DNA of 64,000 nucleotides from positions 496,001 through 560,000 of the forward strand of contig NZ_CP051157.1 of assembly GCF_012277315.1 (NCBI RefSeq). Reading direction: 5' to 3'. The notes under the pieces are model-generated. The model made no database searches and had not been told where the DNA came from. It saw only the letters and a program-made list of their open reading frames with translations. The position numbers and the translations under genes are program-made. Each line of letters starts with the position of its first letter. The stretch's first letter is position 1. This DNA comes from Wolbachia endosymbiont of Ctenocephalides felis wCfeJ. GTDB taxonomy: Bacteria; Pseudomonadota; Alphaproteobacteria; Rickettsiales; Anaplasmataceae. Positions 1 to 8,633 of this stretch are shown in pieces.

Positions 1-497
1 AAAGCCAAAAAATATTGATTCCCTTCTCGTTTAGGTGCCAGCTCTACCTTTGCAATATCATCGGTATCTCTAATTAACCGTTCTAATTTTTCCAGTCCAA
101 CCTCAGTATTTATGAGCTCCCTACCCCTAAATTTCATTGTAACCTTGATTTTATGCCCATGTGCAAGAAAGTCTCTCGTTTGGCGCAACTTTGTTTCATA
201 ATCATGATCGCCAATATTGGGACCCAGCTTAACCTCTTTTATAGTTAATGTTTTTTGTTTCTTTTTTGCCTCGCTTGCCTTCTTTTTTGCATCATACTTT
301 TGTTTGCTGTAGTCTAGTATTTTACATACCGGAGGAGTTGAGTCAGGTGCAATTTCTACCAAATCTAAACCAACATTCCGTGCAGATCTTAAAGCCTGCT
401 CTATTGACACAATTCCAACCATTTTGCCGTCCTGATCAACTAGACGTACTTCCCTGGCTGTGATGAATTCATTAATTCTATTTTTTTTAATTTGCAA
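1..497 (-). CDS. infC: Translation initiation factor IF-3 (3' end just outside window)
   Basis: IF-3 binds the 30S subunit, keeps it apart from 50S and checks the start codon and initiator tRNA. About 165 codons are visible, nearly the whole protein. The N-terminal domain starts with a basic INEFITAREVRLVDQDGK-like segment and is followed by a Lys-rich linker and the C-terminal IF3 domain (KVTMKFRGRE). The only sensible start is TTG at 495-497, preceded on the minus strand by GGGAG. A non-ATG start is common for infC because the factor controls its own synthesis through start-codon choice. It lies 12 bases downstream of thrS, the classic thrS-infC order, so the two are probably cotranscribed. 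Confidence 0.95.
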   Translation of the reverse strand, partial: MQIKKNRINEFITAREVRLVDQDGKMVGIVSIEQALRSARNVGLDLVEIAPDSTPPVCKILDYSKQKYDAKKKASEAKKKQKTLTIKEVKLGPNIGDHDYETKLRQTRDFLAHGHKIKVTMKFRGRELINTEVGLEKLERLIRDTDDIAKVELAPKREGNQYFLA

Positions 498-509
498 ATT
501 CTAACTCCC

Positions 510-2411
510 TTAACTCAAATTAACATTTTTTAATAGCAACTCAGCAGCTTTTTCATAAGAAAAAGACTCTTGTTTTTCTGATCCTAAATTTCTCACTGAC
601 ACAGTTTTGTTTGCAACCTCATTTTTACCTACAATCCATAATATAGGAACCTTATTTGAACTATGCAAGCGTATCTTATAACTAATTTTTTCATTGGTTA
701 AATCAGTTTTAACCCTAATGCCTTGTTTTTTTAAAGCACTACTAATTTCTGTAGCATAGCTGTCAGCTTCATTTGTGACAGTTAGAATAGCAAGTTGCGT
801 TGGAGCAAGCCACAGTGGAAATTTTCCTGCATAATGCTCTATTAAAATTCCAATAAAACGTTCAAAAGTTCCAAGAATTGCCCTGTGTAGCATAACAGGG
901 TGGTGCTTTCGTCCGTCTGCTCCTATATAGAAAGCCTCCAGGCGCTTTGGTAAAATGAAGTCAACTTGCAACGTTCCACATTGCCAATTTCTACCTGTTG
1001 CATCTTTCAAAACAAACTCTAATTTTGGGCCATAAAATGCACCTTCACCAGGGTTAAGCTCATAGTTTAAACCTGCTTCTCTGACAGCTTCAAGTAGCGC
1101 TTTTTCAGCTCTATCCCACACTTCATCATCTCCTGCTCTAACATTTGGACGGTCTGAAAATTTCACGGAGATTTCATTGAACCCAAGCTCTGAATATACT
1201 TCTTTTACAAGGTCACAAAATTTTACAGTTTCAGAATTAATCTGCTCCTCCATGCAAAAAATGTGCGCGTCATCCTGCGTAAAACCACGCACTCTCATCA
1301 GTCCATGCAATGAACCTGAACTTTCGTTTCTATGACATGTACCAAACTCCGCCATACGTATTGGTAAACCGCGATAACTTTTGGTGTGAGAGTTAAAAAT
1401 CTGCACATGACAAGGACAATTCATAGGTTTTATTGCTAGCTTTTTATCCCCAGACTCATCAACAATAAACATGTTTTCACGAAATTTATCCCAATGTCCT
1501 GATTTCTCCCATAGCTCTTTGCTTACTAAAATAGGCGTTTTTACTTCAAAATAGCCGTGATTTATTAATTTTTTTCTTATATAAGACTCAAGCACATTAT
1601 ATAAGATATATCCCTGTTCATGCCAAAAAACTTGCCCCACAGCTTCCTCTTGGATGTGAAATAAGTCCATATCCTTAGCAATCTTGCGGTGATCGCGTTT
1701 TTCCGCCTCCTCCAAACGCTTAAGATAAGCATTTAATTCATCCTTATTTTGCCACGCGGTGCCATATATTCGCTGTAGCATTGGACCATTAGCATCACCA
1801 CGCCAATATGCTCCTGCAACTTTCATGAGTTTAAACGCTTTGACTCTACCTGTTGATGGCGAGTGCGGACCACGGCACAAGTCGACAAAATCACCTTGTC
1901 TATAAACAGTGAGATTTTCACTTTCCGGTATGGAGGAGATAATATCAACCTTATATTTTTCACCTATACTGCTAAAAAAATCTATTGCTTGCTTACGCGT
2001 CCAAACTTCTCGAACAAATTTGTGATTGCTTTTTATGATTTCTTTCATTTTCTTTTCTATTGCAGCAAAATCATCCGTGGTAAAGGTACGATCTGTAGCA
2101 AAATCATAGTAGAAACCATCCTGAATTGTCGGACCAATAGTAATCTGAGTATCAGGAAAGAGCTCTTTTATTGCCTGAGCCATTATATGAGCAGTATCGT
2201 GCCTTATTATATTCAAACCCACTTCGTCACTGGACCGTATTACTTCTATCTCTGTATCAGATTCAATTTCGCGTGAGAGGTCATACAGCTCACCATTCAC
2301 CCTTAGGGCAACTGCTTCCTTTAAAACATCTGGTTGTAATATGTCAAAACCAGTGACTCTACCGCTGTATTCTTCTACTTTTTGTTCAGTTGGAAAAGTA
2401 AGTCTAATCAT
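510..2411 (-). CDS. thrS: Threonyl-tRNA synthetase
   Basis: Charges tRNA-Thr with threonine using ATP in the cytoplasm. The 633-residue protein has the expected order: TGS domain (about 1-60), editing domain (about 70-220, with [10 protein letters not shown] supplying zinc-site-like histidines), class II catalytic core (about 240-530) and a C-terminal anticodon-binding domain (about 540-633). The catalytic zinc site is seen as NCPCH, motif 2 as [11 protein letters not shown], and motif 3 around [14 protein letters not shown]. Length is normal for bacteria. It heads a thrS-infC pair. The ATG at 2409-2411 begins MIRLTFPT, typical of the family start. Confidence 0.98.
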   Translation of the reverse strand: MIRLTFPTEQKVEEYSGRVTGFDILQPDVLKEAVALRVNGELYDLSREIESDTEIEVIRSSDEVGLNIIRHDTAHIMAQAIKELFPDTQITIGPTIQDGFYYDFATDRTFTTDDFAAIEKKMKEIIKSNHKFVREVWTRKQAIDFFSSIGEKYKVDIISSIPESENLTVYRQGDFVDLCRGPHSPSTGRVKAFKLMKVAGAYWRGDANGPMLQRIYGTAWQNKDELNAYLKRLEEAEKRDHRKIAKDMDLFHIQEEAVGQVFWHEQGYILYNVLESYIRKKLINHGYFEVKTPILVSKELWEKSGHWDKFRENMFIVDESGDKKLAIKPMNCPCHVQIFNSHTKSYRGLPIRMAEFGTCHRNESSGSLHGLMRVRGFTQDDAHIFCMEEQINSETVKFCDLVKEVYSELGFNEISVKFSDRPNVRAGDDEVWDRAEKALLEAVREAGLNYELNPGEGAFYGPKLEFVLKDATGRNWQCGTLQVDFILPKRLEAFYIGADGRKHHPVMLHRAILGTFERFIGILIEHYAGKFPLWLAPTQLAILTVTNEADSYATEISSALKKQGIRVKTDLTNEKISYKIRLHSSNKVPILWIVGKNEVANKTVSVRNLGSEKQESFSYEKAAELLLKNVNLS

Positions 2412-2454
2412 TTATCATACCTTTTGTTGTTATCCAAATACAAGCACAATTATT

Positions 2455-2890
2455 CAAATACTCCACAGAGCAATAGAGTAAGTGTAAGACATTAACGATT
2501 GATGTCGTTCCAGTGCTTGACACTGGAATCCAGTTTCTATTATATAGCCATCTGCTGTGCTCATTTAAAATTAAGTTTGCTGAATCCCAGTGTCTGGACA
2601 CTGGGATGACATATTTCTTGGTAAAAACTACTTTTGTATCACAATGTTTGTACAACTCTGTGTTTAACACTGGGATCCAGCAAGGCTGATCGTAAACAAG
2701 CCCACTATACAGCATTTTCAGCGAGACTGCCAAAAACTGGATGCCAGTATCCGCTACTCGGATGACACCATTTGTTGTACTTTTGCCTTCAAATCTGTAA
2801 CATTCGTATAGGTGTGCGTGTGACCAGAAAGAAAGAACCAGTGTCACGTGCTGGTATGGCATAGAAGGACGTTGGAATGACAGAGCTCTC
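2455..2890. repeat. Cluster of short palindromic repeats (thrS-nuoI gap)
   Basis: The gap between thrS and nuoI is filled by degenerate copies of a hairpin-forming element with arms of the type TTCCAGTG/CACTGGAA, for example near 2505-2530, 2583-2608 and 2655-2683. Related copies recur in five other gaps of this window. A 168-codon minus-strand frame (2404-2910) spans the cluster. It overlaps the thrS start and the nuoI stop and looks repeat-made, so it is not called a gene (see findings). Confidence 0.8.
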
Positions 2891-2909
2891 GTACTGTAAC
2901 TTTTTGACA

Positions 2910-3410
2910 TTAGTAATACGGCCTATTCTTTTTCAGCCTTAGTGCAATTGCTTCTTCCCAAATTTCACCATTATGCAATAACTTTTCTTTATTGTACATT
3001 AGCTCCTCTCTTGTTTCTGTTGCAAACTCAAAGTTGGGACCCTCAACAATTGCATCGACTGGACATGCCTCCTGACAAAGTCCGCAATATATACACTTTG
3101 TCATATCAATATCATAACGCGTAGTGCGGCGACTGCCATCTTCTCTTTCCTCTGCTTCAATAACTATTGCTTGGGCAGGACAGATAACTTCACATAATTT
3201 ACAAGCTATGCACCGTTCTTCACCATTTGGATACCTACGCAATGCATGCTCACCGCGAAACCTTGGACTTAGAGGTCCTTTCTCCATAGGATACCTTAGC
3301 GTGACCTTTGGCTTAAACATATATTTCAATGTAATAGTGAACCCTTTAATCAATTCTACAAAGGACCAGTACCAGGCTAACTTTTTGAGCATAGAGTATT
3401 TAAAATCCAT
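2910..3410 (-). CDS. nuoI: NADH-quinone oxidoreductase subunit I
   Basis: Peripheral-arm subunit of respiratory complex I. It carries two [4Fe-4S] clusters (N6a and N6b) that pass electrons toward quinone. The 166-residue protein shows two ferredoxin motifs: Cys 67, 70, 73, 77 ([12 protein letters not shown]) and Cys 106, 109, 112, 116 ([12 protein letters not shown]). The N terminus (about 1-35) is an amphipathic, membrane-associated stretch. Length and spacing fit the alphaproteobacterial family. No other nuo gene is adjacent, in line with the scattered complex I genes of Rickettsiales. Confidence 0.97.
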   Translation of the reverse strand: MDFKYSMLKKLAWYWSFVELIKGFTITLKYMFKPKVTLRYPMEKGPLSPRFRGEHALRRYPNGEERCIACKLCEVICPAQAIVIEAEEREDGSRRTTRYDIDMTKCIYCGLCQEACPVDAIVEGPNFEFATETREELMYNKEKLLHNGEIWEEAIALRLKKNRPYY

Positions 3411-3467
3411 GTAGGTAATTATAAATCATATTACCAATTTTCAAAAGGCTTTTTTTGTACTTGCCCA

Positions 3468-4271
3468 TCAACTTTGAGTTGTACTTGAATCGCTTATCTT
3501 CATTCCTACTACATTGTATCCTGAGTCAACATGTAGAATTTCTCCAGTGGTGCCGCTACTTAAGTCACTTAATAAATACAGTGCTGCCTTTCCAACATCT
3601 TCTATTGTGGTGTTACGCCTAAGTGGAGAATTGTTTCTATTCCATTCTGATATGAAATGGAAATCGCTTATTCCAGAAGATGCTAAAGTTCTGATTGGGC
3701 CAGCAGAAATTGCATTTACTCTGATATTTTGAGGTCCAAGATCGCACGCCATATATTTTACGCTTGCTTCAAGTGCTGCTTTACATAAACCCATGACATT
3801 GTAGTTTGGCATAACTTTTTCAGCGCCATAATAAGACAAAGTAAGTAAACTACTACCATTTGGCATCATTTTTTCAGCCCTTTGTGCTAAAGCAGTGAAA
3901 GAATAGCACGATATATGCATTGCGTTGAGGAAGTTGTTCAGTGAAGTGTTGACATACCTGCCACTTAATTCATTCTTATCAGAGAATGCAATCGCGTGTA
4001 CCAAAAAATCGAGCGTGCCCCATTTTTTTTCTATTACCTTAAAAACATCATCTATAGTTCCCTCATTTGCAACATCACAGTGTAATATTAGCTCCACATT
4101 TAATTCATCTGCTATAGGTAACAATTTTTCTTTTATTGTTTCATTCTGGTAGGTGATTGCAAGTTCTGCCCCATGCTCCAAGAGAGTTTTTGCTATACCA
4201 TGCGCTATCGACCTCTTATTTATTATCCCGGTTATTAACCCCTTTTTGCCTTGTAATAGACTTGTTGCCAT
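3468..4271 (-). CDS. fabI: Enoyl-ACP reductase [NADH]
   Basis: Catalyses the last step of each fatty-acid elongation cycle, reducing trans-2-enoyl-ACP with NADH. The 267-residue protein is a divergent short-chain dehydrogenase. The nucleotide-binding segment is GIINKRSIAHGIA (about 15-27). The FabI-type active site is present: Tyr147/Tyr148, then Tyr157 and Lys164 separated by six residues. These match the E. coli FabI pattern, so InhA/FabI identity is favoured over a plain SDR. It lies downstream of a repeat-rich gap and probably has its own promoter there. Confidence 0.97.
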   Translation of the reverse strand: MATSLLQGKKGLITGIINKRSIAHGIAKTLLEHGAELAITYQNETIKEKLLPIADELNVELILHCDVANEGTIDDVFKVIEKKWGTLDFLVHAIAFSDKNELSGRYVNTSLNNFLNAMHISCYSFTALAQRAEKMMPNGSSLLTLSYYGAEKVMPNYNVMGLCKAALEASVKYMACDLGPQNIRVNAISAGPIRTLASSGISDFHFISEWNRNNSPLRRNTTIEDVGKAALYLLSDLSSGTTGEILHVDSGYNVVGMKISDSSTTQS

Positions 4272-4391
4272 AGAACCATTTACTTTTTTACAATTTGGAA
4301 TATTAGTTAGGCAAAGTCAAGCAGTTAACTACGCTTAAAAGCAATTTTTGTAGTCAGTATGAATTTAAGATGATGTGAAGGGCTGAACCCT

Positions 4392-4519
4392 CAATGGCGT
4401 CAACTTAAGGAAAAATGTCAGTGATTGTGTTTTCCCTATAGCTGTAATAAAGTAGATAAACAATGCTATCATGTCTTTAGAAGAGTTTGCTAAGGAAGGC
4501 TCTTAAGTCAAAGCCATTG
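4392..4519. mobile_element. MITE-like element, copy A
   Basis: A 128-bp noncoding unit bounded by imperfect inverted ends: CAATGGCGTCAACTTAAG on the left and a 14-of-18 matching inverse on the right. Its interior (GGAAAAATGTCAGTGATTG...) is closely repeated at 4898-5028 and more loosely at 50541-50716. It encodes no transposase, so it would have to be moved by an element elsewhere in the genome. Confidence 0.65.
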
Positions 4520-4599
4520 TCTATTCAGCAGAGTGGCAAAATAAGGTAGACAAGGTAGTATAAAAAGATAACCATAGAGTAAAAGTGAATTTACAACAA

Positions 4600-4835
4600 A
4601 GGGTGTTATTCCAGCACGCGACACTGGGATCCAGTGAAAAAAAGAATGGATTCCAGTGTTAGCTACTAAGCCTTATTTTCATTTTTACGCAAAATCGAAA
4701 ATAAGAGGTTTTTTATTTTCATTAAAGGGTGTCATTCCAGCACGTGATGCTGGAATCCAGTGAAAAAAAGACTGGATCCCAATGTCAGCTACTAAGCCTT
4801 ATTTTCATTTTTATACAGAATCGAAAATAATGTAT
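4600..4835. repeat. Palindromic repeats, two families alternating
   Basis: Two copies of a composite unit (about 4600-4725 and 4727-4835). Each has a CCAGCACG/TGCTGG-type hairpin followed by a second element with arms CTTATTTTC and GAAAATAAG around a loop of about 17 bases. The same pair of elements in the same order occurs at 21303-21940 and, inverted, at 25500-25960. No gene is seen in this part of the 850-base gap. Confidence 0.75.
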
Positions 4836-4887
4836 ATTATAAAAAATGGTGTGCTGGAATTGAATGAATGGATATTAAAGAATCGTA
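4795..4887 (+). pseudogene. Duplicated promoter and start region of the Fic gene, cut off after six codons
   Basis: About 90 bases here match the segment just before and at the start of the Fic-domain gene (21902-21994): the CTTATTTTC element, a TATATTATAAAAA stretch, then GGTGTGCTGGAATTGAATG. The fic start codon is kept at 4868-4870 and reads MDIKES as in the real gene. Six codons later the similarity stops and MITE copy B begins at 4891. No further fic sequence is present, so this is a headless duplicate. Confidence 0.7.
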
Positions 4888-4890
4888 TAC

Positions 4891-5035
4891 GTTCAGCCAA
4901 TGGCGTCAACTTAAGGAAAAATGTCAGTGATTGTGTTTTCCCTATAACTGCAATAAGGTAGATAAGCCCAAACGCCATCATCTCTTTAGAAGAGTTTGCT
5001 AAGGAAAGCTCTTAAGTTGACGCTATTGCCTGAAC
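4891..5035. mobile_element. MITE-like element, copy B
   Basis: The best-preserved copy of this family. The left end GTTCAGCCAATGGCGTC and the inverse of the right end GTTCAGGCAATAGCGTC match at all but two positions and continue into CAACTTAAG on both sides, about 25 bp of terminal inverted repeat. The interior is noncoding. It sits directly after the truncated fic duplicate and 85 bases before the RNase J start. Confidence 0.7.
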
Positions 5036-5119
5036 CCTTCCAGGGTTATGCAAAAGTAACAAATGCCTTTATTTAAAGCTGAAGTTTTGCTATTCTCACA
5101 TTTTAATAATTTAAAATTA

Positions 5120-6751
5120 ATGAACATAAACAAAAATGAATTTTTATTTCTTCCACTTGGAGGAATAGGCAGAATTGGAATGAACGTTAGCCTATATCAT
5201 TACCAAGATAAGTGGATTATGATTGATCTTGGTATTGGTTTTGCAGATGAAACTATGCCAGGTATTGAGCTATTAATTGCTGATGTAAGCTTTATTGCTC
5301 AAAGAAAAAAGGATTTACTTGGAATAATAATTACGCATGCACATGAAGATCACTGTGGTGCAGTACCTTACTTATGGGAAGAATTGCAATGTCCCATATA
5401 TACAACAAAGTTCACAGTTAATTTTCTCAAAGAGAAACTGAAGGAATTTCGATTAGAGGGTATGGTGCCTGTGGAAGAGGTAGATATAAACGGCAGCATA
5501 AACTTGGGTCCTTTCACTGTTGAGTTTATAAACGTAACTCACTCAATTCCTGAAGCACATTCAATATTGGTTAGCACTGATGTGGGTAGCGCGCTTCATA
5601 CTGGCGATTGGAAATTTGATCCGAAGCCTGTTGTTGGTTCAACCTCTAATGTAAGTCGTTTAAAGGAAATTGGCGACCAAGGTGATTTGCTTGCAGCAAT
5701 TTGTGATTCAACAAACATATTAAGTAAACATAATCCTGAATCAGAAGGTGAAATTTATAATAATCTCTATAATGTAATAAAGCGCTCTAAAAAACTAGTT
5801 GCTGTGGCACTATTTGCTTCAAATGTAGCACGGATTGAGACGATAAGCCAAGCTGCAAACGCACTAGATAGAAAAGTCGTTCTGCTTGGAAGGTCTTTAT
5901 GGAGAATAGTAAAAGTTGCACAAGATAGTGGTTATTTAACTGATTTCCAGTTCCTTGAAGCAAAAGATGTAGCAGATTTACCAAGAGAAAAGCTATTATT
6001 AATCTGCACTGGTTGCCAAGGTGAGCCAATGGCAGCAACCTCAAAGCTTGCTTACAAGAGTCATCATGCATTCAAAATGCAGCAGGGTGATACAATGATC
6101 TTTTCATCAAAAATCATTCCTGGAAATGAAACTCGCGCACATAACATGCTCAACGCTTTTATCGAAATGGGGGTAGAAGTTGTTACTGAAAAAACAGAGA
6201 ATGTTCATGCTTCCGGACACCCAGTGAGAGCAGAGCTAAAAGAAATGTATTCTTTGATAAAACCTGAGATAGCTATTCCGGTGCATGGTGAATATATCCA
6301 CACTCACGCACATGTAAAATTTGCTAAGGAATGCGGTGTGAAAAAAGCAATGATGATCGCACCGGGCGATATCGTTAATCTGGAAAGCGGAGAAAAAGTT
6401 GATTCAATTGATGTTGATTACTTTGGTGTTGATGGTATGTTACTGCGCTACCCAGAAAGTAATGTCATAAAAATGCGTAAGAAGATGAGAGATGCAGGAG
6501 CCATTGTAGTAACAGCAGTTGTCAATAGGAAAAATAAATTGCTTGCGAAACCAAAAGTATTCGCACCAGGTGTTTTTGAAATATCAGAAGATACAGCAAT
6601 CATGCAAAGGATAATAAAAATGGTTGAGTCAGCGTTTAGTTTACAGTCGACAAAAAAAATAAGGAATAAGATTGAAAGCTCAATATTTAGTATCTTAAAG
6701 GAATATTTACTAAAAAGGCCTATAATTGAGGTTCAGATAGAACAGGTATGA
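5120..6751 (+). CDS. rnj: Ribonuclease J family metallo-beta-lactamase/beta-CASP nuclease
   Basis: RNase J is a 5'-3' exo- and endoribonuclease used in mRNA decay and RNA maturation. From ATG 5120 the protein has 543 residues. The zinc-site motif HAHEDH is at about 73-78, followed by a His in VTHSIPEAH and an Asp in HTGDWKFD. The beta-CASP region ends in the RNase J signature HASGHPVRAELKEM and PVHGEY. An in-frame ATG at 5063 exists, but its extra 19 residues lack family similarity, whereas FLPLGGIGRIGMN after the second ATG is the usual beginning. Repeats flank it on both sides. Confidence 0.93.
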   Translation: MNINKNEFLFLPLGGIGRIGMNVSLYHYQDKWIMIDLGIGFADETMPGIELLIADVSFIAQRKKDLLGIIITHAHEDHCGAVPYLWEELQCPIYTTKFTVNFLKEKLKEFRLEGMVPVEEVDINGSINLGPFTVEFINVTHSIPEAHSILVSTDVGSALHTGDWKFDPKPVVGSTSNVSRLKEIGDQGDLLAAICDSTNILSKHNPESEGEIYNNLYNVIKRSKKLVAVALFASNVARIETISQAANALDRKVVLLGRSLWRIVKVAQDSGYLTDFQFLEAKDVADLPREKLLLICTGCQGEPMAATSKLAYKSHHAFKMQQGDTMIFSSKIIPGNETRAHNMLNAFIEMGVEVVTEKTENVHASGHPVRAELKEMYSLIKPEIAIPVHGEYIHTHAHVKFAKECGVKKAMMIAPGDIVNLESGEKVDSIDVDYFGVDGMLLRYPESNVIKMRKKMRDAGAIVVTAVVNRKNKLLAKPKVFAPGVFEISEDTAIMQRIIKMVESAFSLQSTKKIRNKIESSIFSILKEYLLKRPIIEVQIEQV

Positions 6752-6799
6752 AATAGACCTCTTTATATCAACCATTATTTGAGTAGGAATTTGACAATG

Positions 6800-7140
6800 T
6801 ACTCTTTGATGTTATCCCAGTACGCAATGCTGGAATCCGTAAAAAAAAATCAGTGTCAAAGCACACAACTATATGAACATTGTGATCTGAGTCTACCAGA
6901 GGGGTGTCATCCCACTGCTCATGAGTACAACTGTACAAACACTATAGCTTTAGGACAATCTCCACCAGGAAGGTGTCATCCCAGTGTCAGAGCACTGGGA
7001 TCCAGTTTTTCGTGCAACCTCGTCAAAGACGTTTGTTTTAGCATAAAACAGCTACTTTTATGCTTACCATCTCAGTGCGCCTACTTACAGTCAAATTTCT
7101 GGATTCCAGTGCTTGGCACTGGAATGACACCAGAAATTAA
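6800..7140. repeat. Palindromic repeat cluster before tolB
   Basis: The 490-base gap between the RNase J gene and tolB is largely made of degenerate palindromic units: around 6812-6838, GGTGTCATCCCAGTG with its partner CACTGGGATCC at 6970-7003, and GGATTCCAGTG/CACTGGAATGAC at 7101-7130. A 153-codon plus-strand frame (6779-7240) crosses the cluster and resembles the repeat-made frame at 2404-2910. It is not called as a gene. Confidence 0.75.
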
Positions 7141-7241
7141 TGTCATGTCCTTATTCTACTGTAACACGAGAAGTTCAGTATTAGCCATTCTTATGACATC
7201 GCTTGTTGCGCAGTTTAACTCCAAAATAAATATTTGCTGAG

Positions 7242-8534
7242 ATGACAGAGAGTAAAGTAGGAAATCTAATAAAGTTGCTCATTCAGCTAGTATTACTTTT
7301 TTCTTTATTTATTCCTTGCTTTACTAAAGCTGCTCTATATGTTGACATAAGAAAAAACAGCGTTAGTAACATTGGCCTTGTCGTTTCCAAATGCGCATGT
7401 AAAACAGAGTTAGAAAGTGAATTAAGCGAGAGCATTACAAAAATAATTGAGACAAACTTATCTGATTGTGGCTTATTTAATGTAAAACGTGGTACGGAAA
7501 CTACATCGTCTAAATCTTGGAAAAGCGATGCATTAGCTACAATTAGCTTAAGTGAGGTATCAAGTAAAACCTTAAAGCTATCATTGCGTTTGTCTGATGC
7601 TTTCACAAAAAGGGAGTTATTTACTCAATCAATTGTTTTCCCTGCAAAAGACTGGAGAAAAATTGCCCATCTTATTTCAGATGCAATACATGATAGATTA
7701 ATTGGTGAGAGGGGGCACTTTAACACGAAGATAGCTTACATTGCTGAAGAAAAAGACAGTAACTATAAGTCCATACGCAAAATTGCTGTTATGAATCAAG
7801 ATGGAAGTGATGTAAAATACTTAACAAACGGTGATAGATTTGTATCAACACCGAGATTTTCTCCCAGTGGAGAAAGCATTGTTTACATCTCATACTTGGA
7901 TGGTAGGAGCTATATAATACTGAGAAATTTGAAAGACGATGTTGAGTCAATAGTTAGTGTATTCGAGGGAGTCATCTCTGCTCCGAGATTTTCTCCTGAT
8001 GGAAAATCTCTTTTAATCTCTCACTCATCCAATGGTGAAACAAACATACTATCTCTAGATCTAAATAGCAAACATACGAAAAAAATTACTAAAAGTTCAG
8101 CGATAAGCACTTCTCCATCTCTTTCTCCAGATCAGAAATATATGGTTTTTAGTTCTGATGTAAGTGGAAGTCAGCAGCTATACATAATCGACTTTACTAA
8201 AAAAAATAAAAAACCGAAGAGAATTAGTTTTGGCAGTGGAAAATATGCTACACCTGTTTGGTCACCGAAAGGAGAGTTGATAGCCTTTACGAAAATCCAA
8301 TCGGGAAAATTTTACATAGGGGTCATGAAGCCAGACGGTAAAGAAGAACGTCTACTCTCAGAAGGATATAAAATCGAATCTCCAGCATGGCTACCAAACG
8401 GTAGGGGAATCATCTTTACAAAAACAGAATCACAGAGTAACTCTAAACTATATTTAGTGGACCTAGTAAAGAAAAATCACAAAATGATCTCTACTCCCAC
8501 AAACGCCTATTTACCGGATTGGTCTTATTTTTGA
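7242..8534 (+). CDS. tolB: Tol-Pal system beta-propeller protein TolB
   Basis: Periplasmic component of the Tol-Pal envelope complex, which links inner and outer membranes and helps constriction at division. The 430-residue protein starts with a signal peptide (basic start, hydrophobic about 12-27, ending near CFTKA). An N-terminal domain (about 30-165) precedes a six-bladed propeller with recurring PD40-type motifs: TPRFSPSGESI, APRFSPDGKSL, SPSLSPDQKYM, TPVWSPKGELI, SPAWLPNGRGI. Length is normal. The start ATG follows CTGAG closely. pal and tolQRA are not in the window. Confidence 0.96.
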   Translation: MTESKVGNLIKLLIQLVLLFSLFIPCFTKAALYVDIRKNSVSNIGLVVSKCACKTELESELSESITKIIETNLSDCGLFNVKRGTETTSSKSWKSDALATISLSEVSSKTLKLSLRLSDAFTKRELFTQSIVFPAKDWRKIAHLISDAIHDRLIGERGHFNTKIAYIAEEKDSNYKSIRKIAVMNQDGSDVKYLTNGDRFVSTPRFSPSGESIVYISYLDGRSYIILRNLKDDVESIVSVFEGVISAPRFSPDGKSLLISHSSNGETNILSLDLNSKHTKKITKSSAISTSPSLSPDQKYMVFSSDVSGSQQLYIIDFTKKNKKPKRISFGSGKYATPVWSPKGELIAFTKIQSGKFYIGVMKPDGKEERLLSEGYKIESPAWLPNGRGIIFTKTESQSNSKLYLVDLVKKNHKMISTPTNAYLPDWSYF

Positions 8535-8633
8535 GCTACTGAGCTACACACTTCTGACTACCACAGTATTGATAACCTGAGTTTAGGTTATACAAGAAGC
8601 CCACTTTTAAAAGAAAGAAAATATCTCTGCAAA

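Noticed and set aside
2404-2910. 168-codon minus-strand frame between thrS and nuoI
   Set aside because: It is made of palindromic repeats, overlaps both neighbours and has no family features. Kept only as a finding.
5063-5119. N-terminal extension of the RNase J gene
   Set aside because: The extra 19 residues are not family-like and the usual start FLPLGGIGRIGMN follows the internal ATG at 5120.
6779-7240. 153-codon plus-strand frame before tolB
   Set aside because: Repeat-derived like the previous one; no ribosome site and no recognisable domain.
8569-8588. Hairpin ATAACCT/AGGTTAT between tolB and putA as a terminator
   Set aside because: Only 7 bp, AT-rich and without a T-run on either strand.
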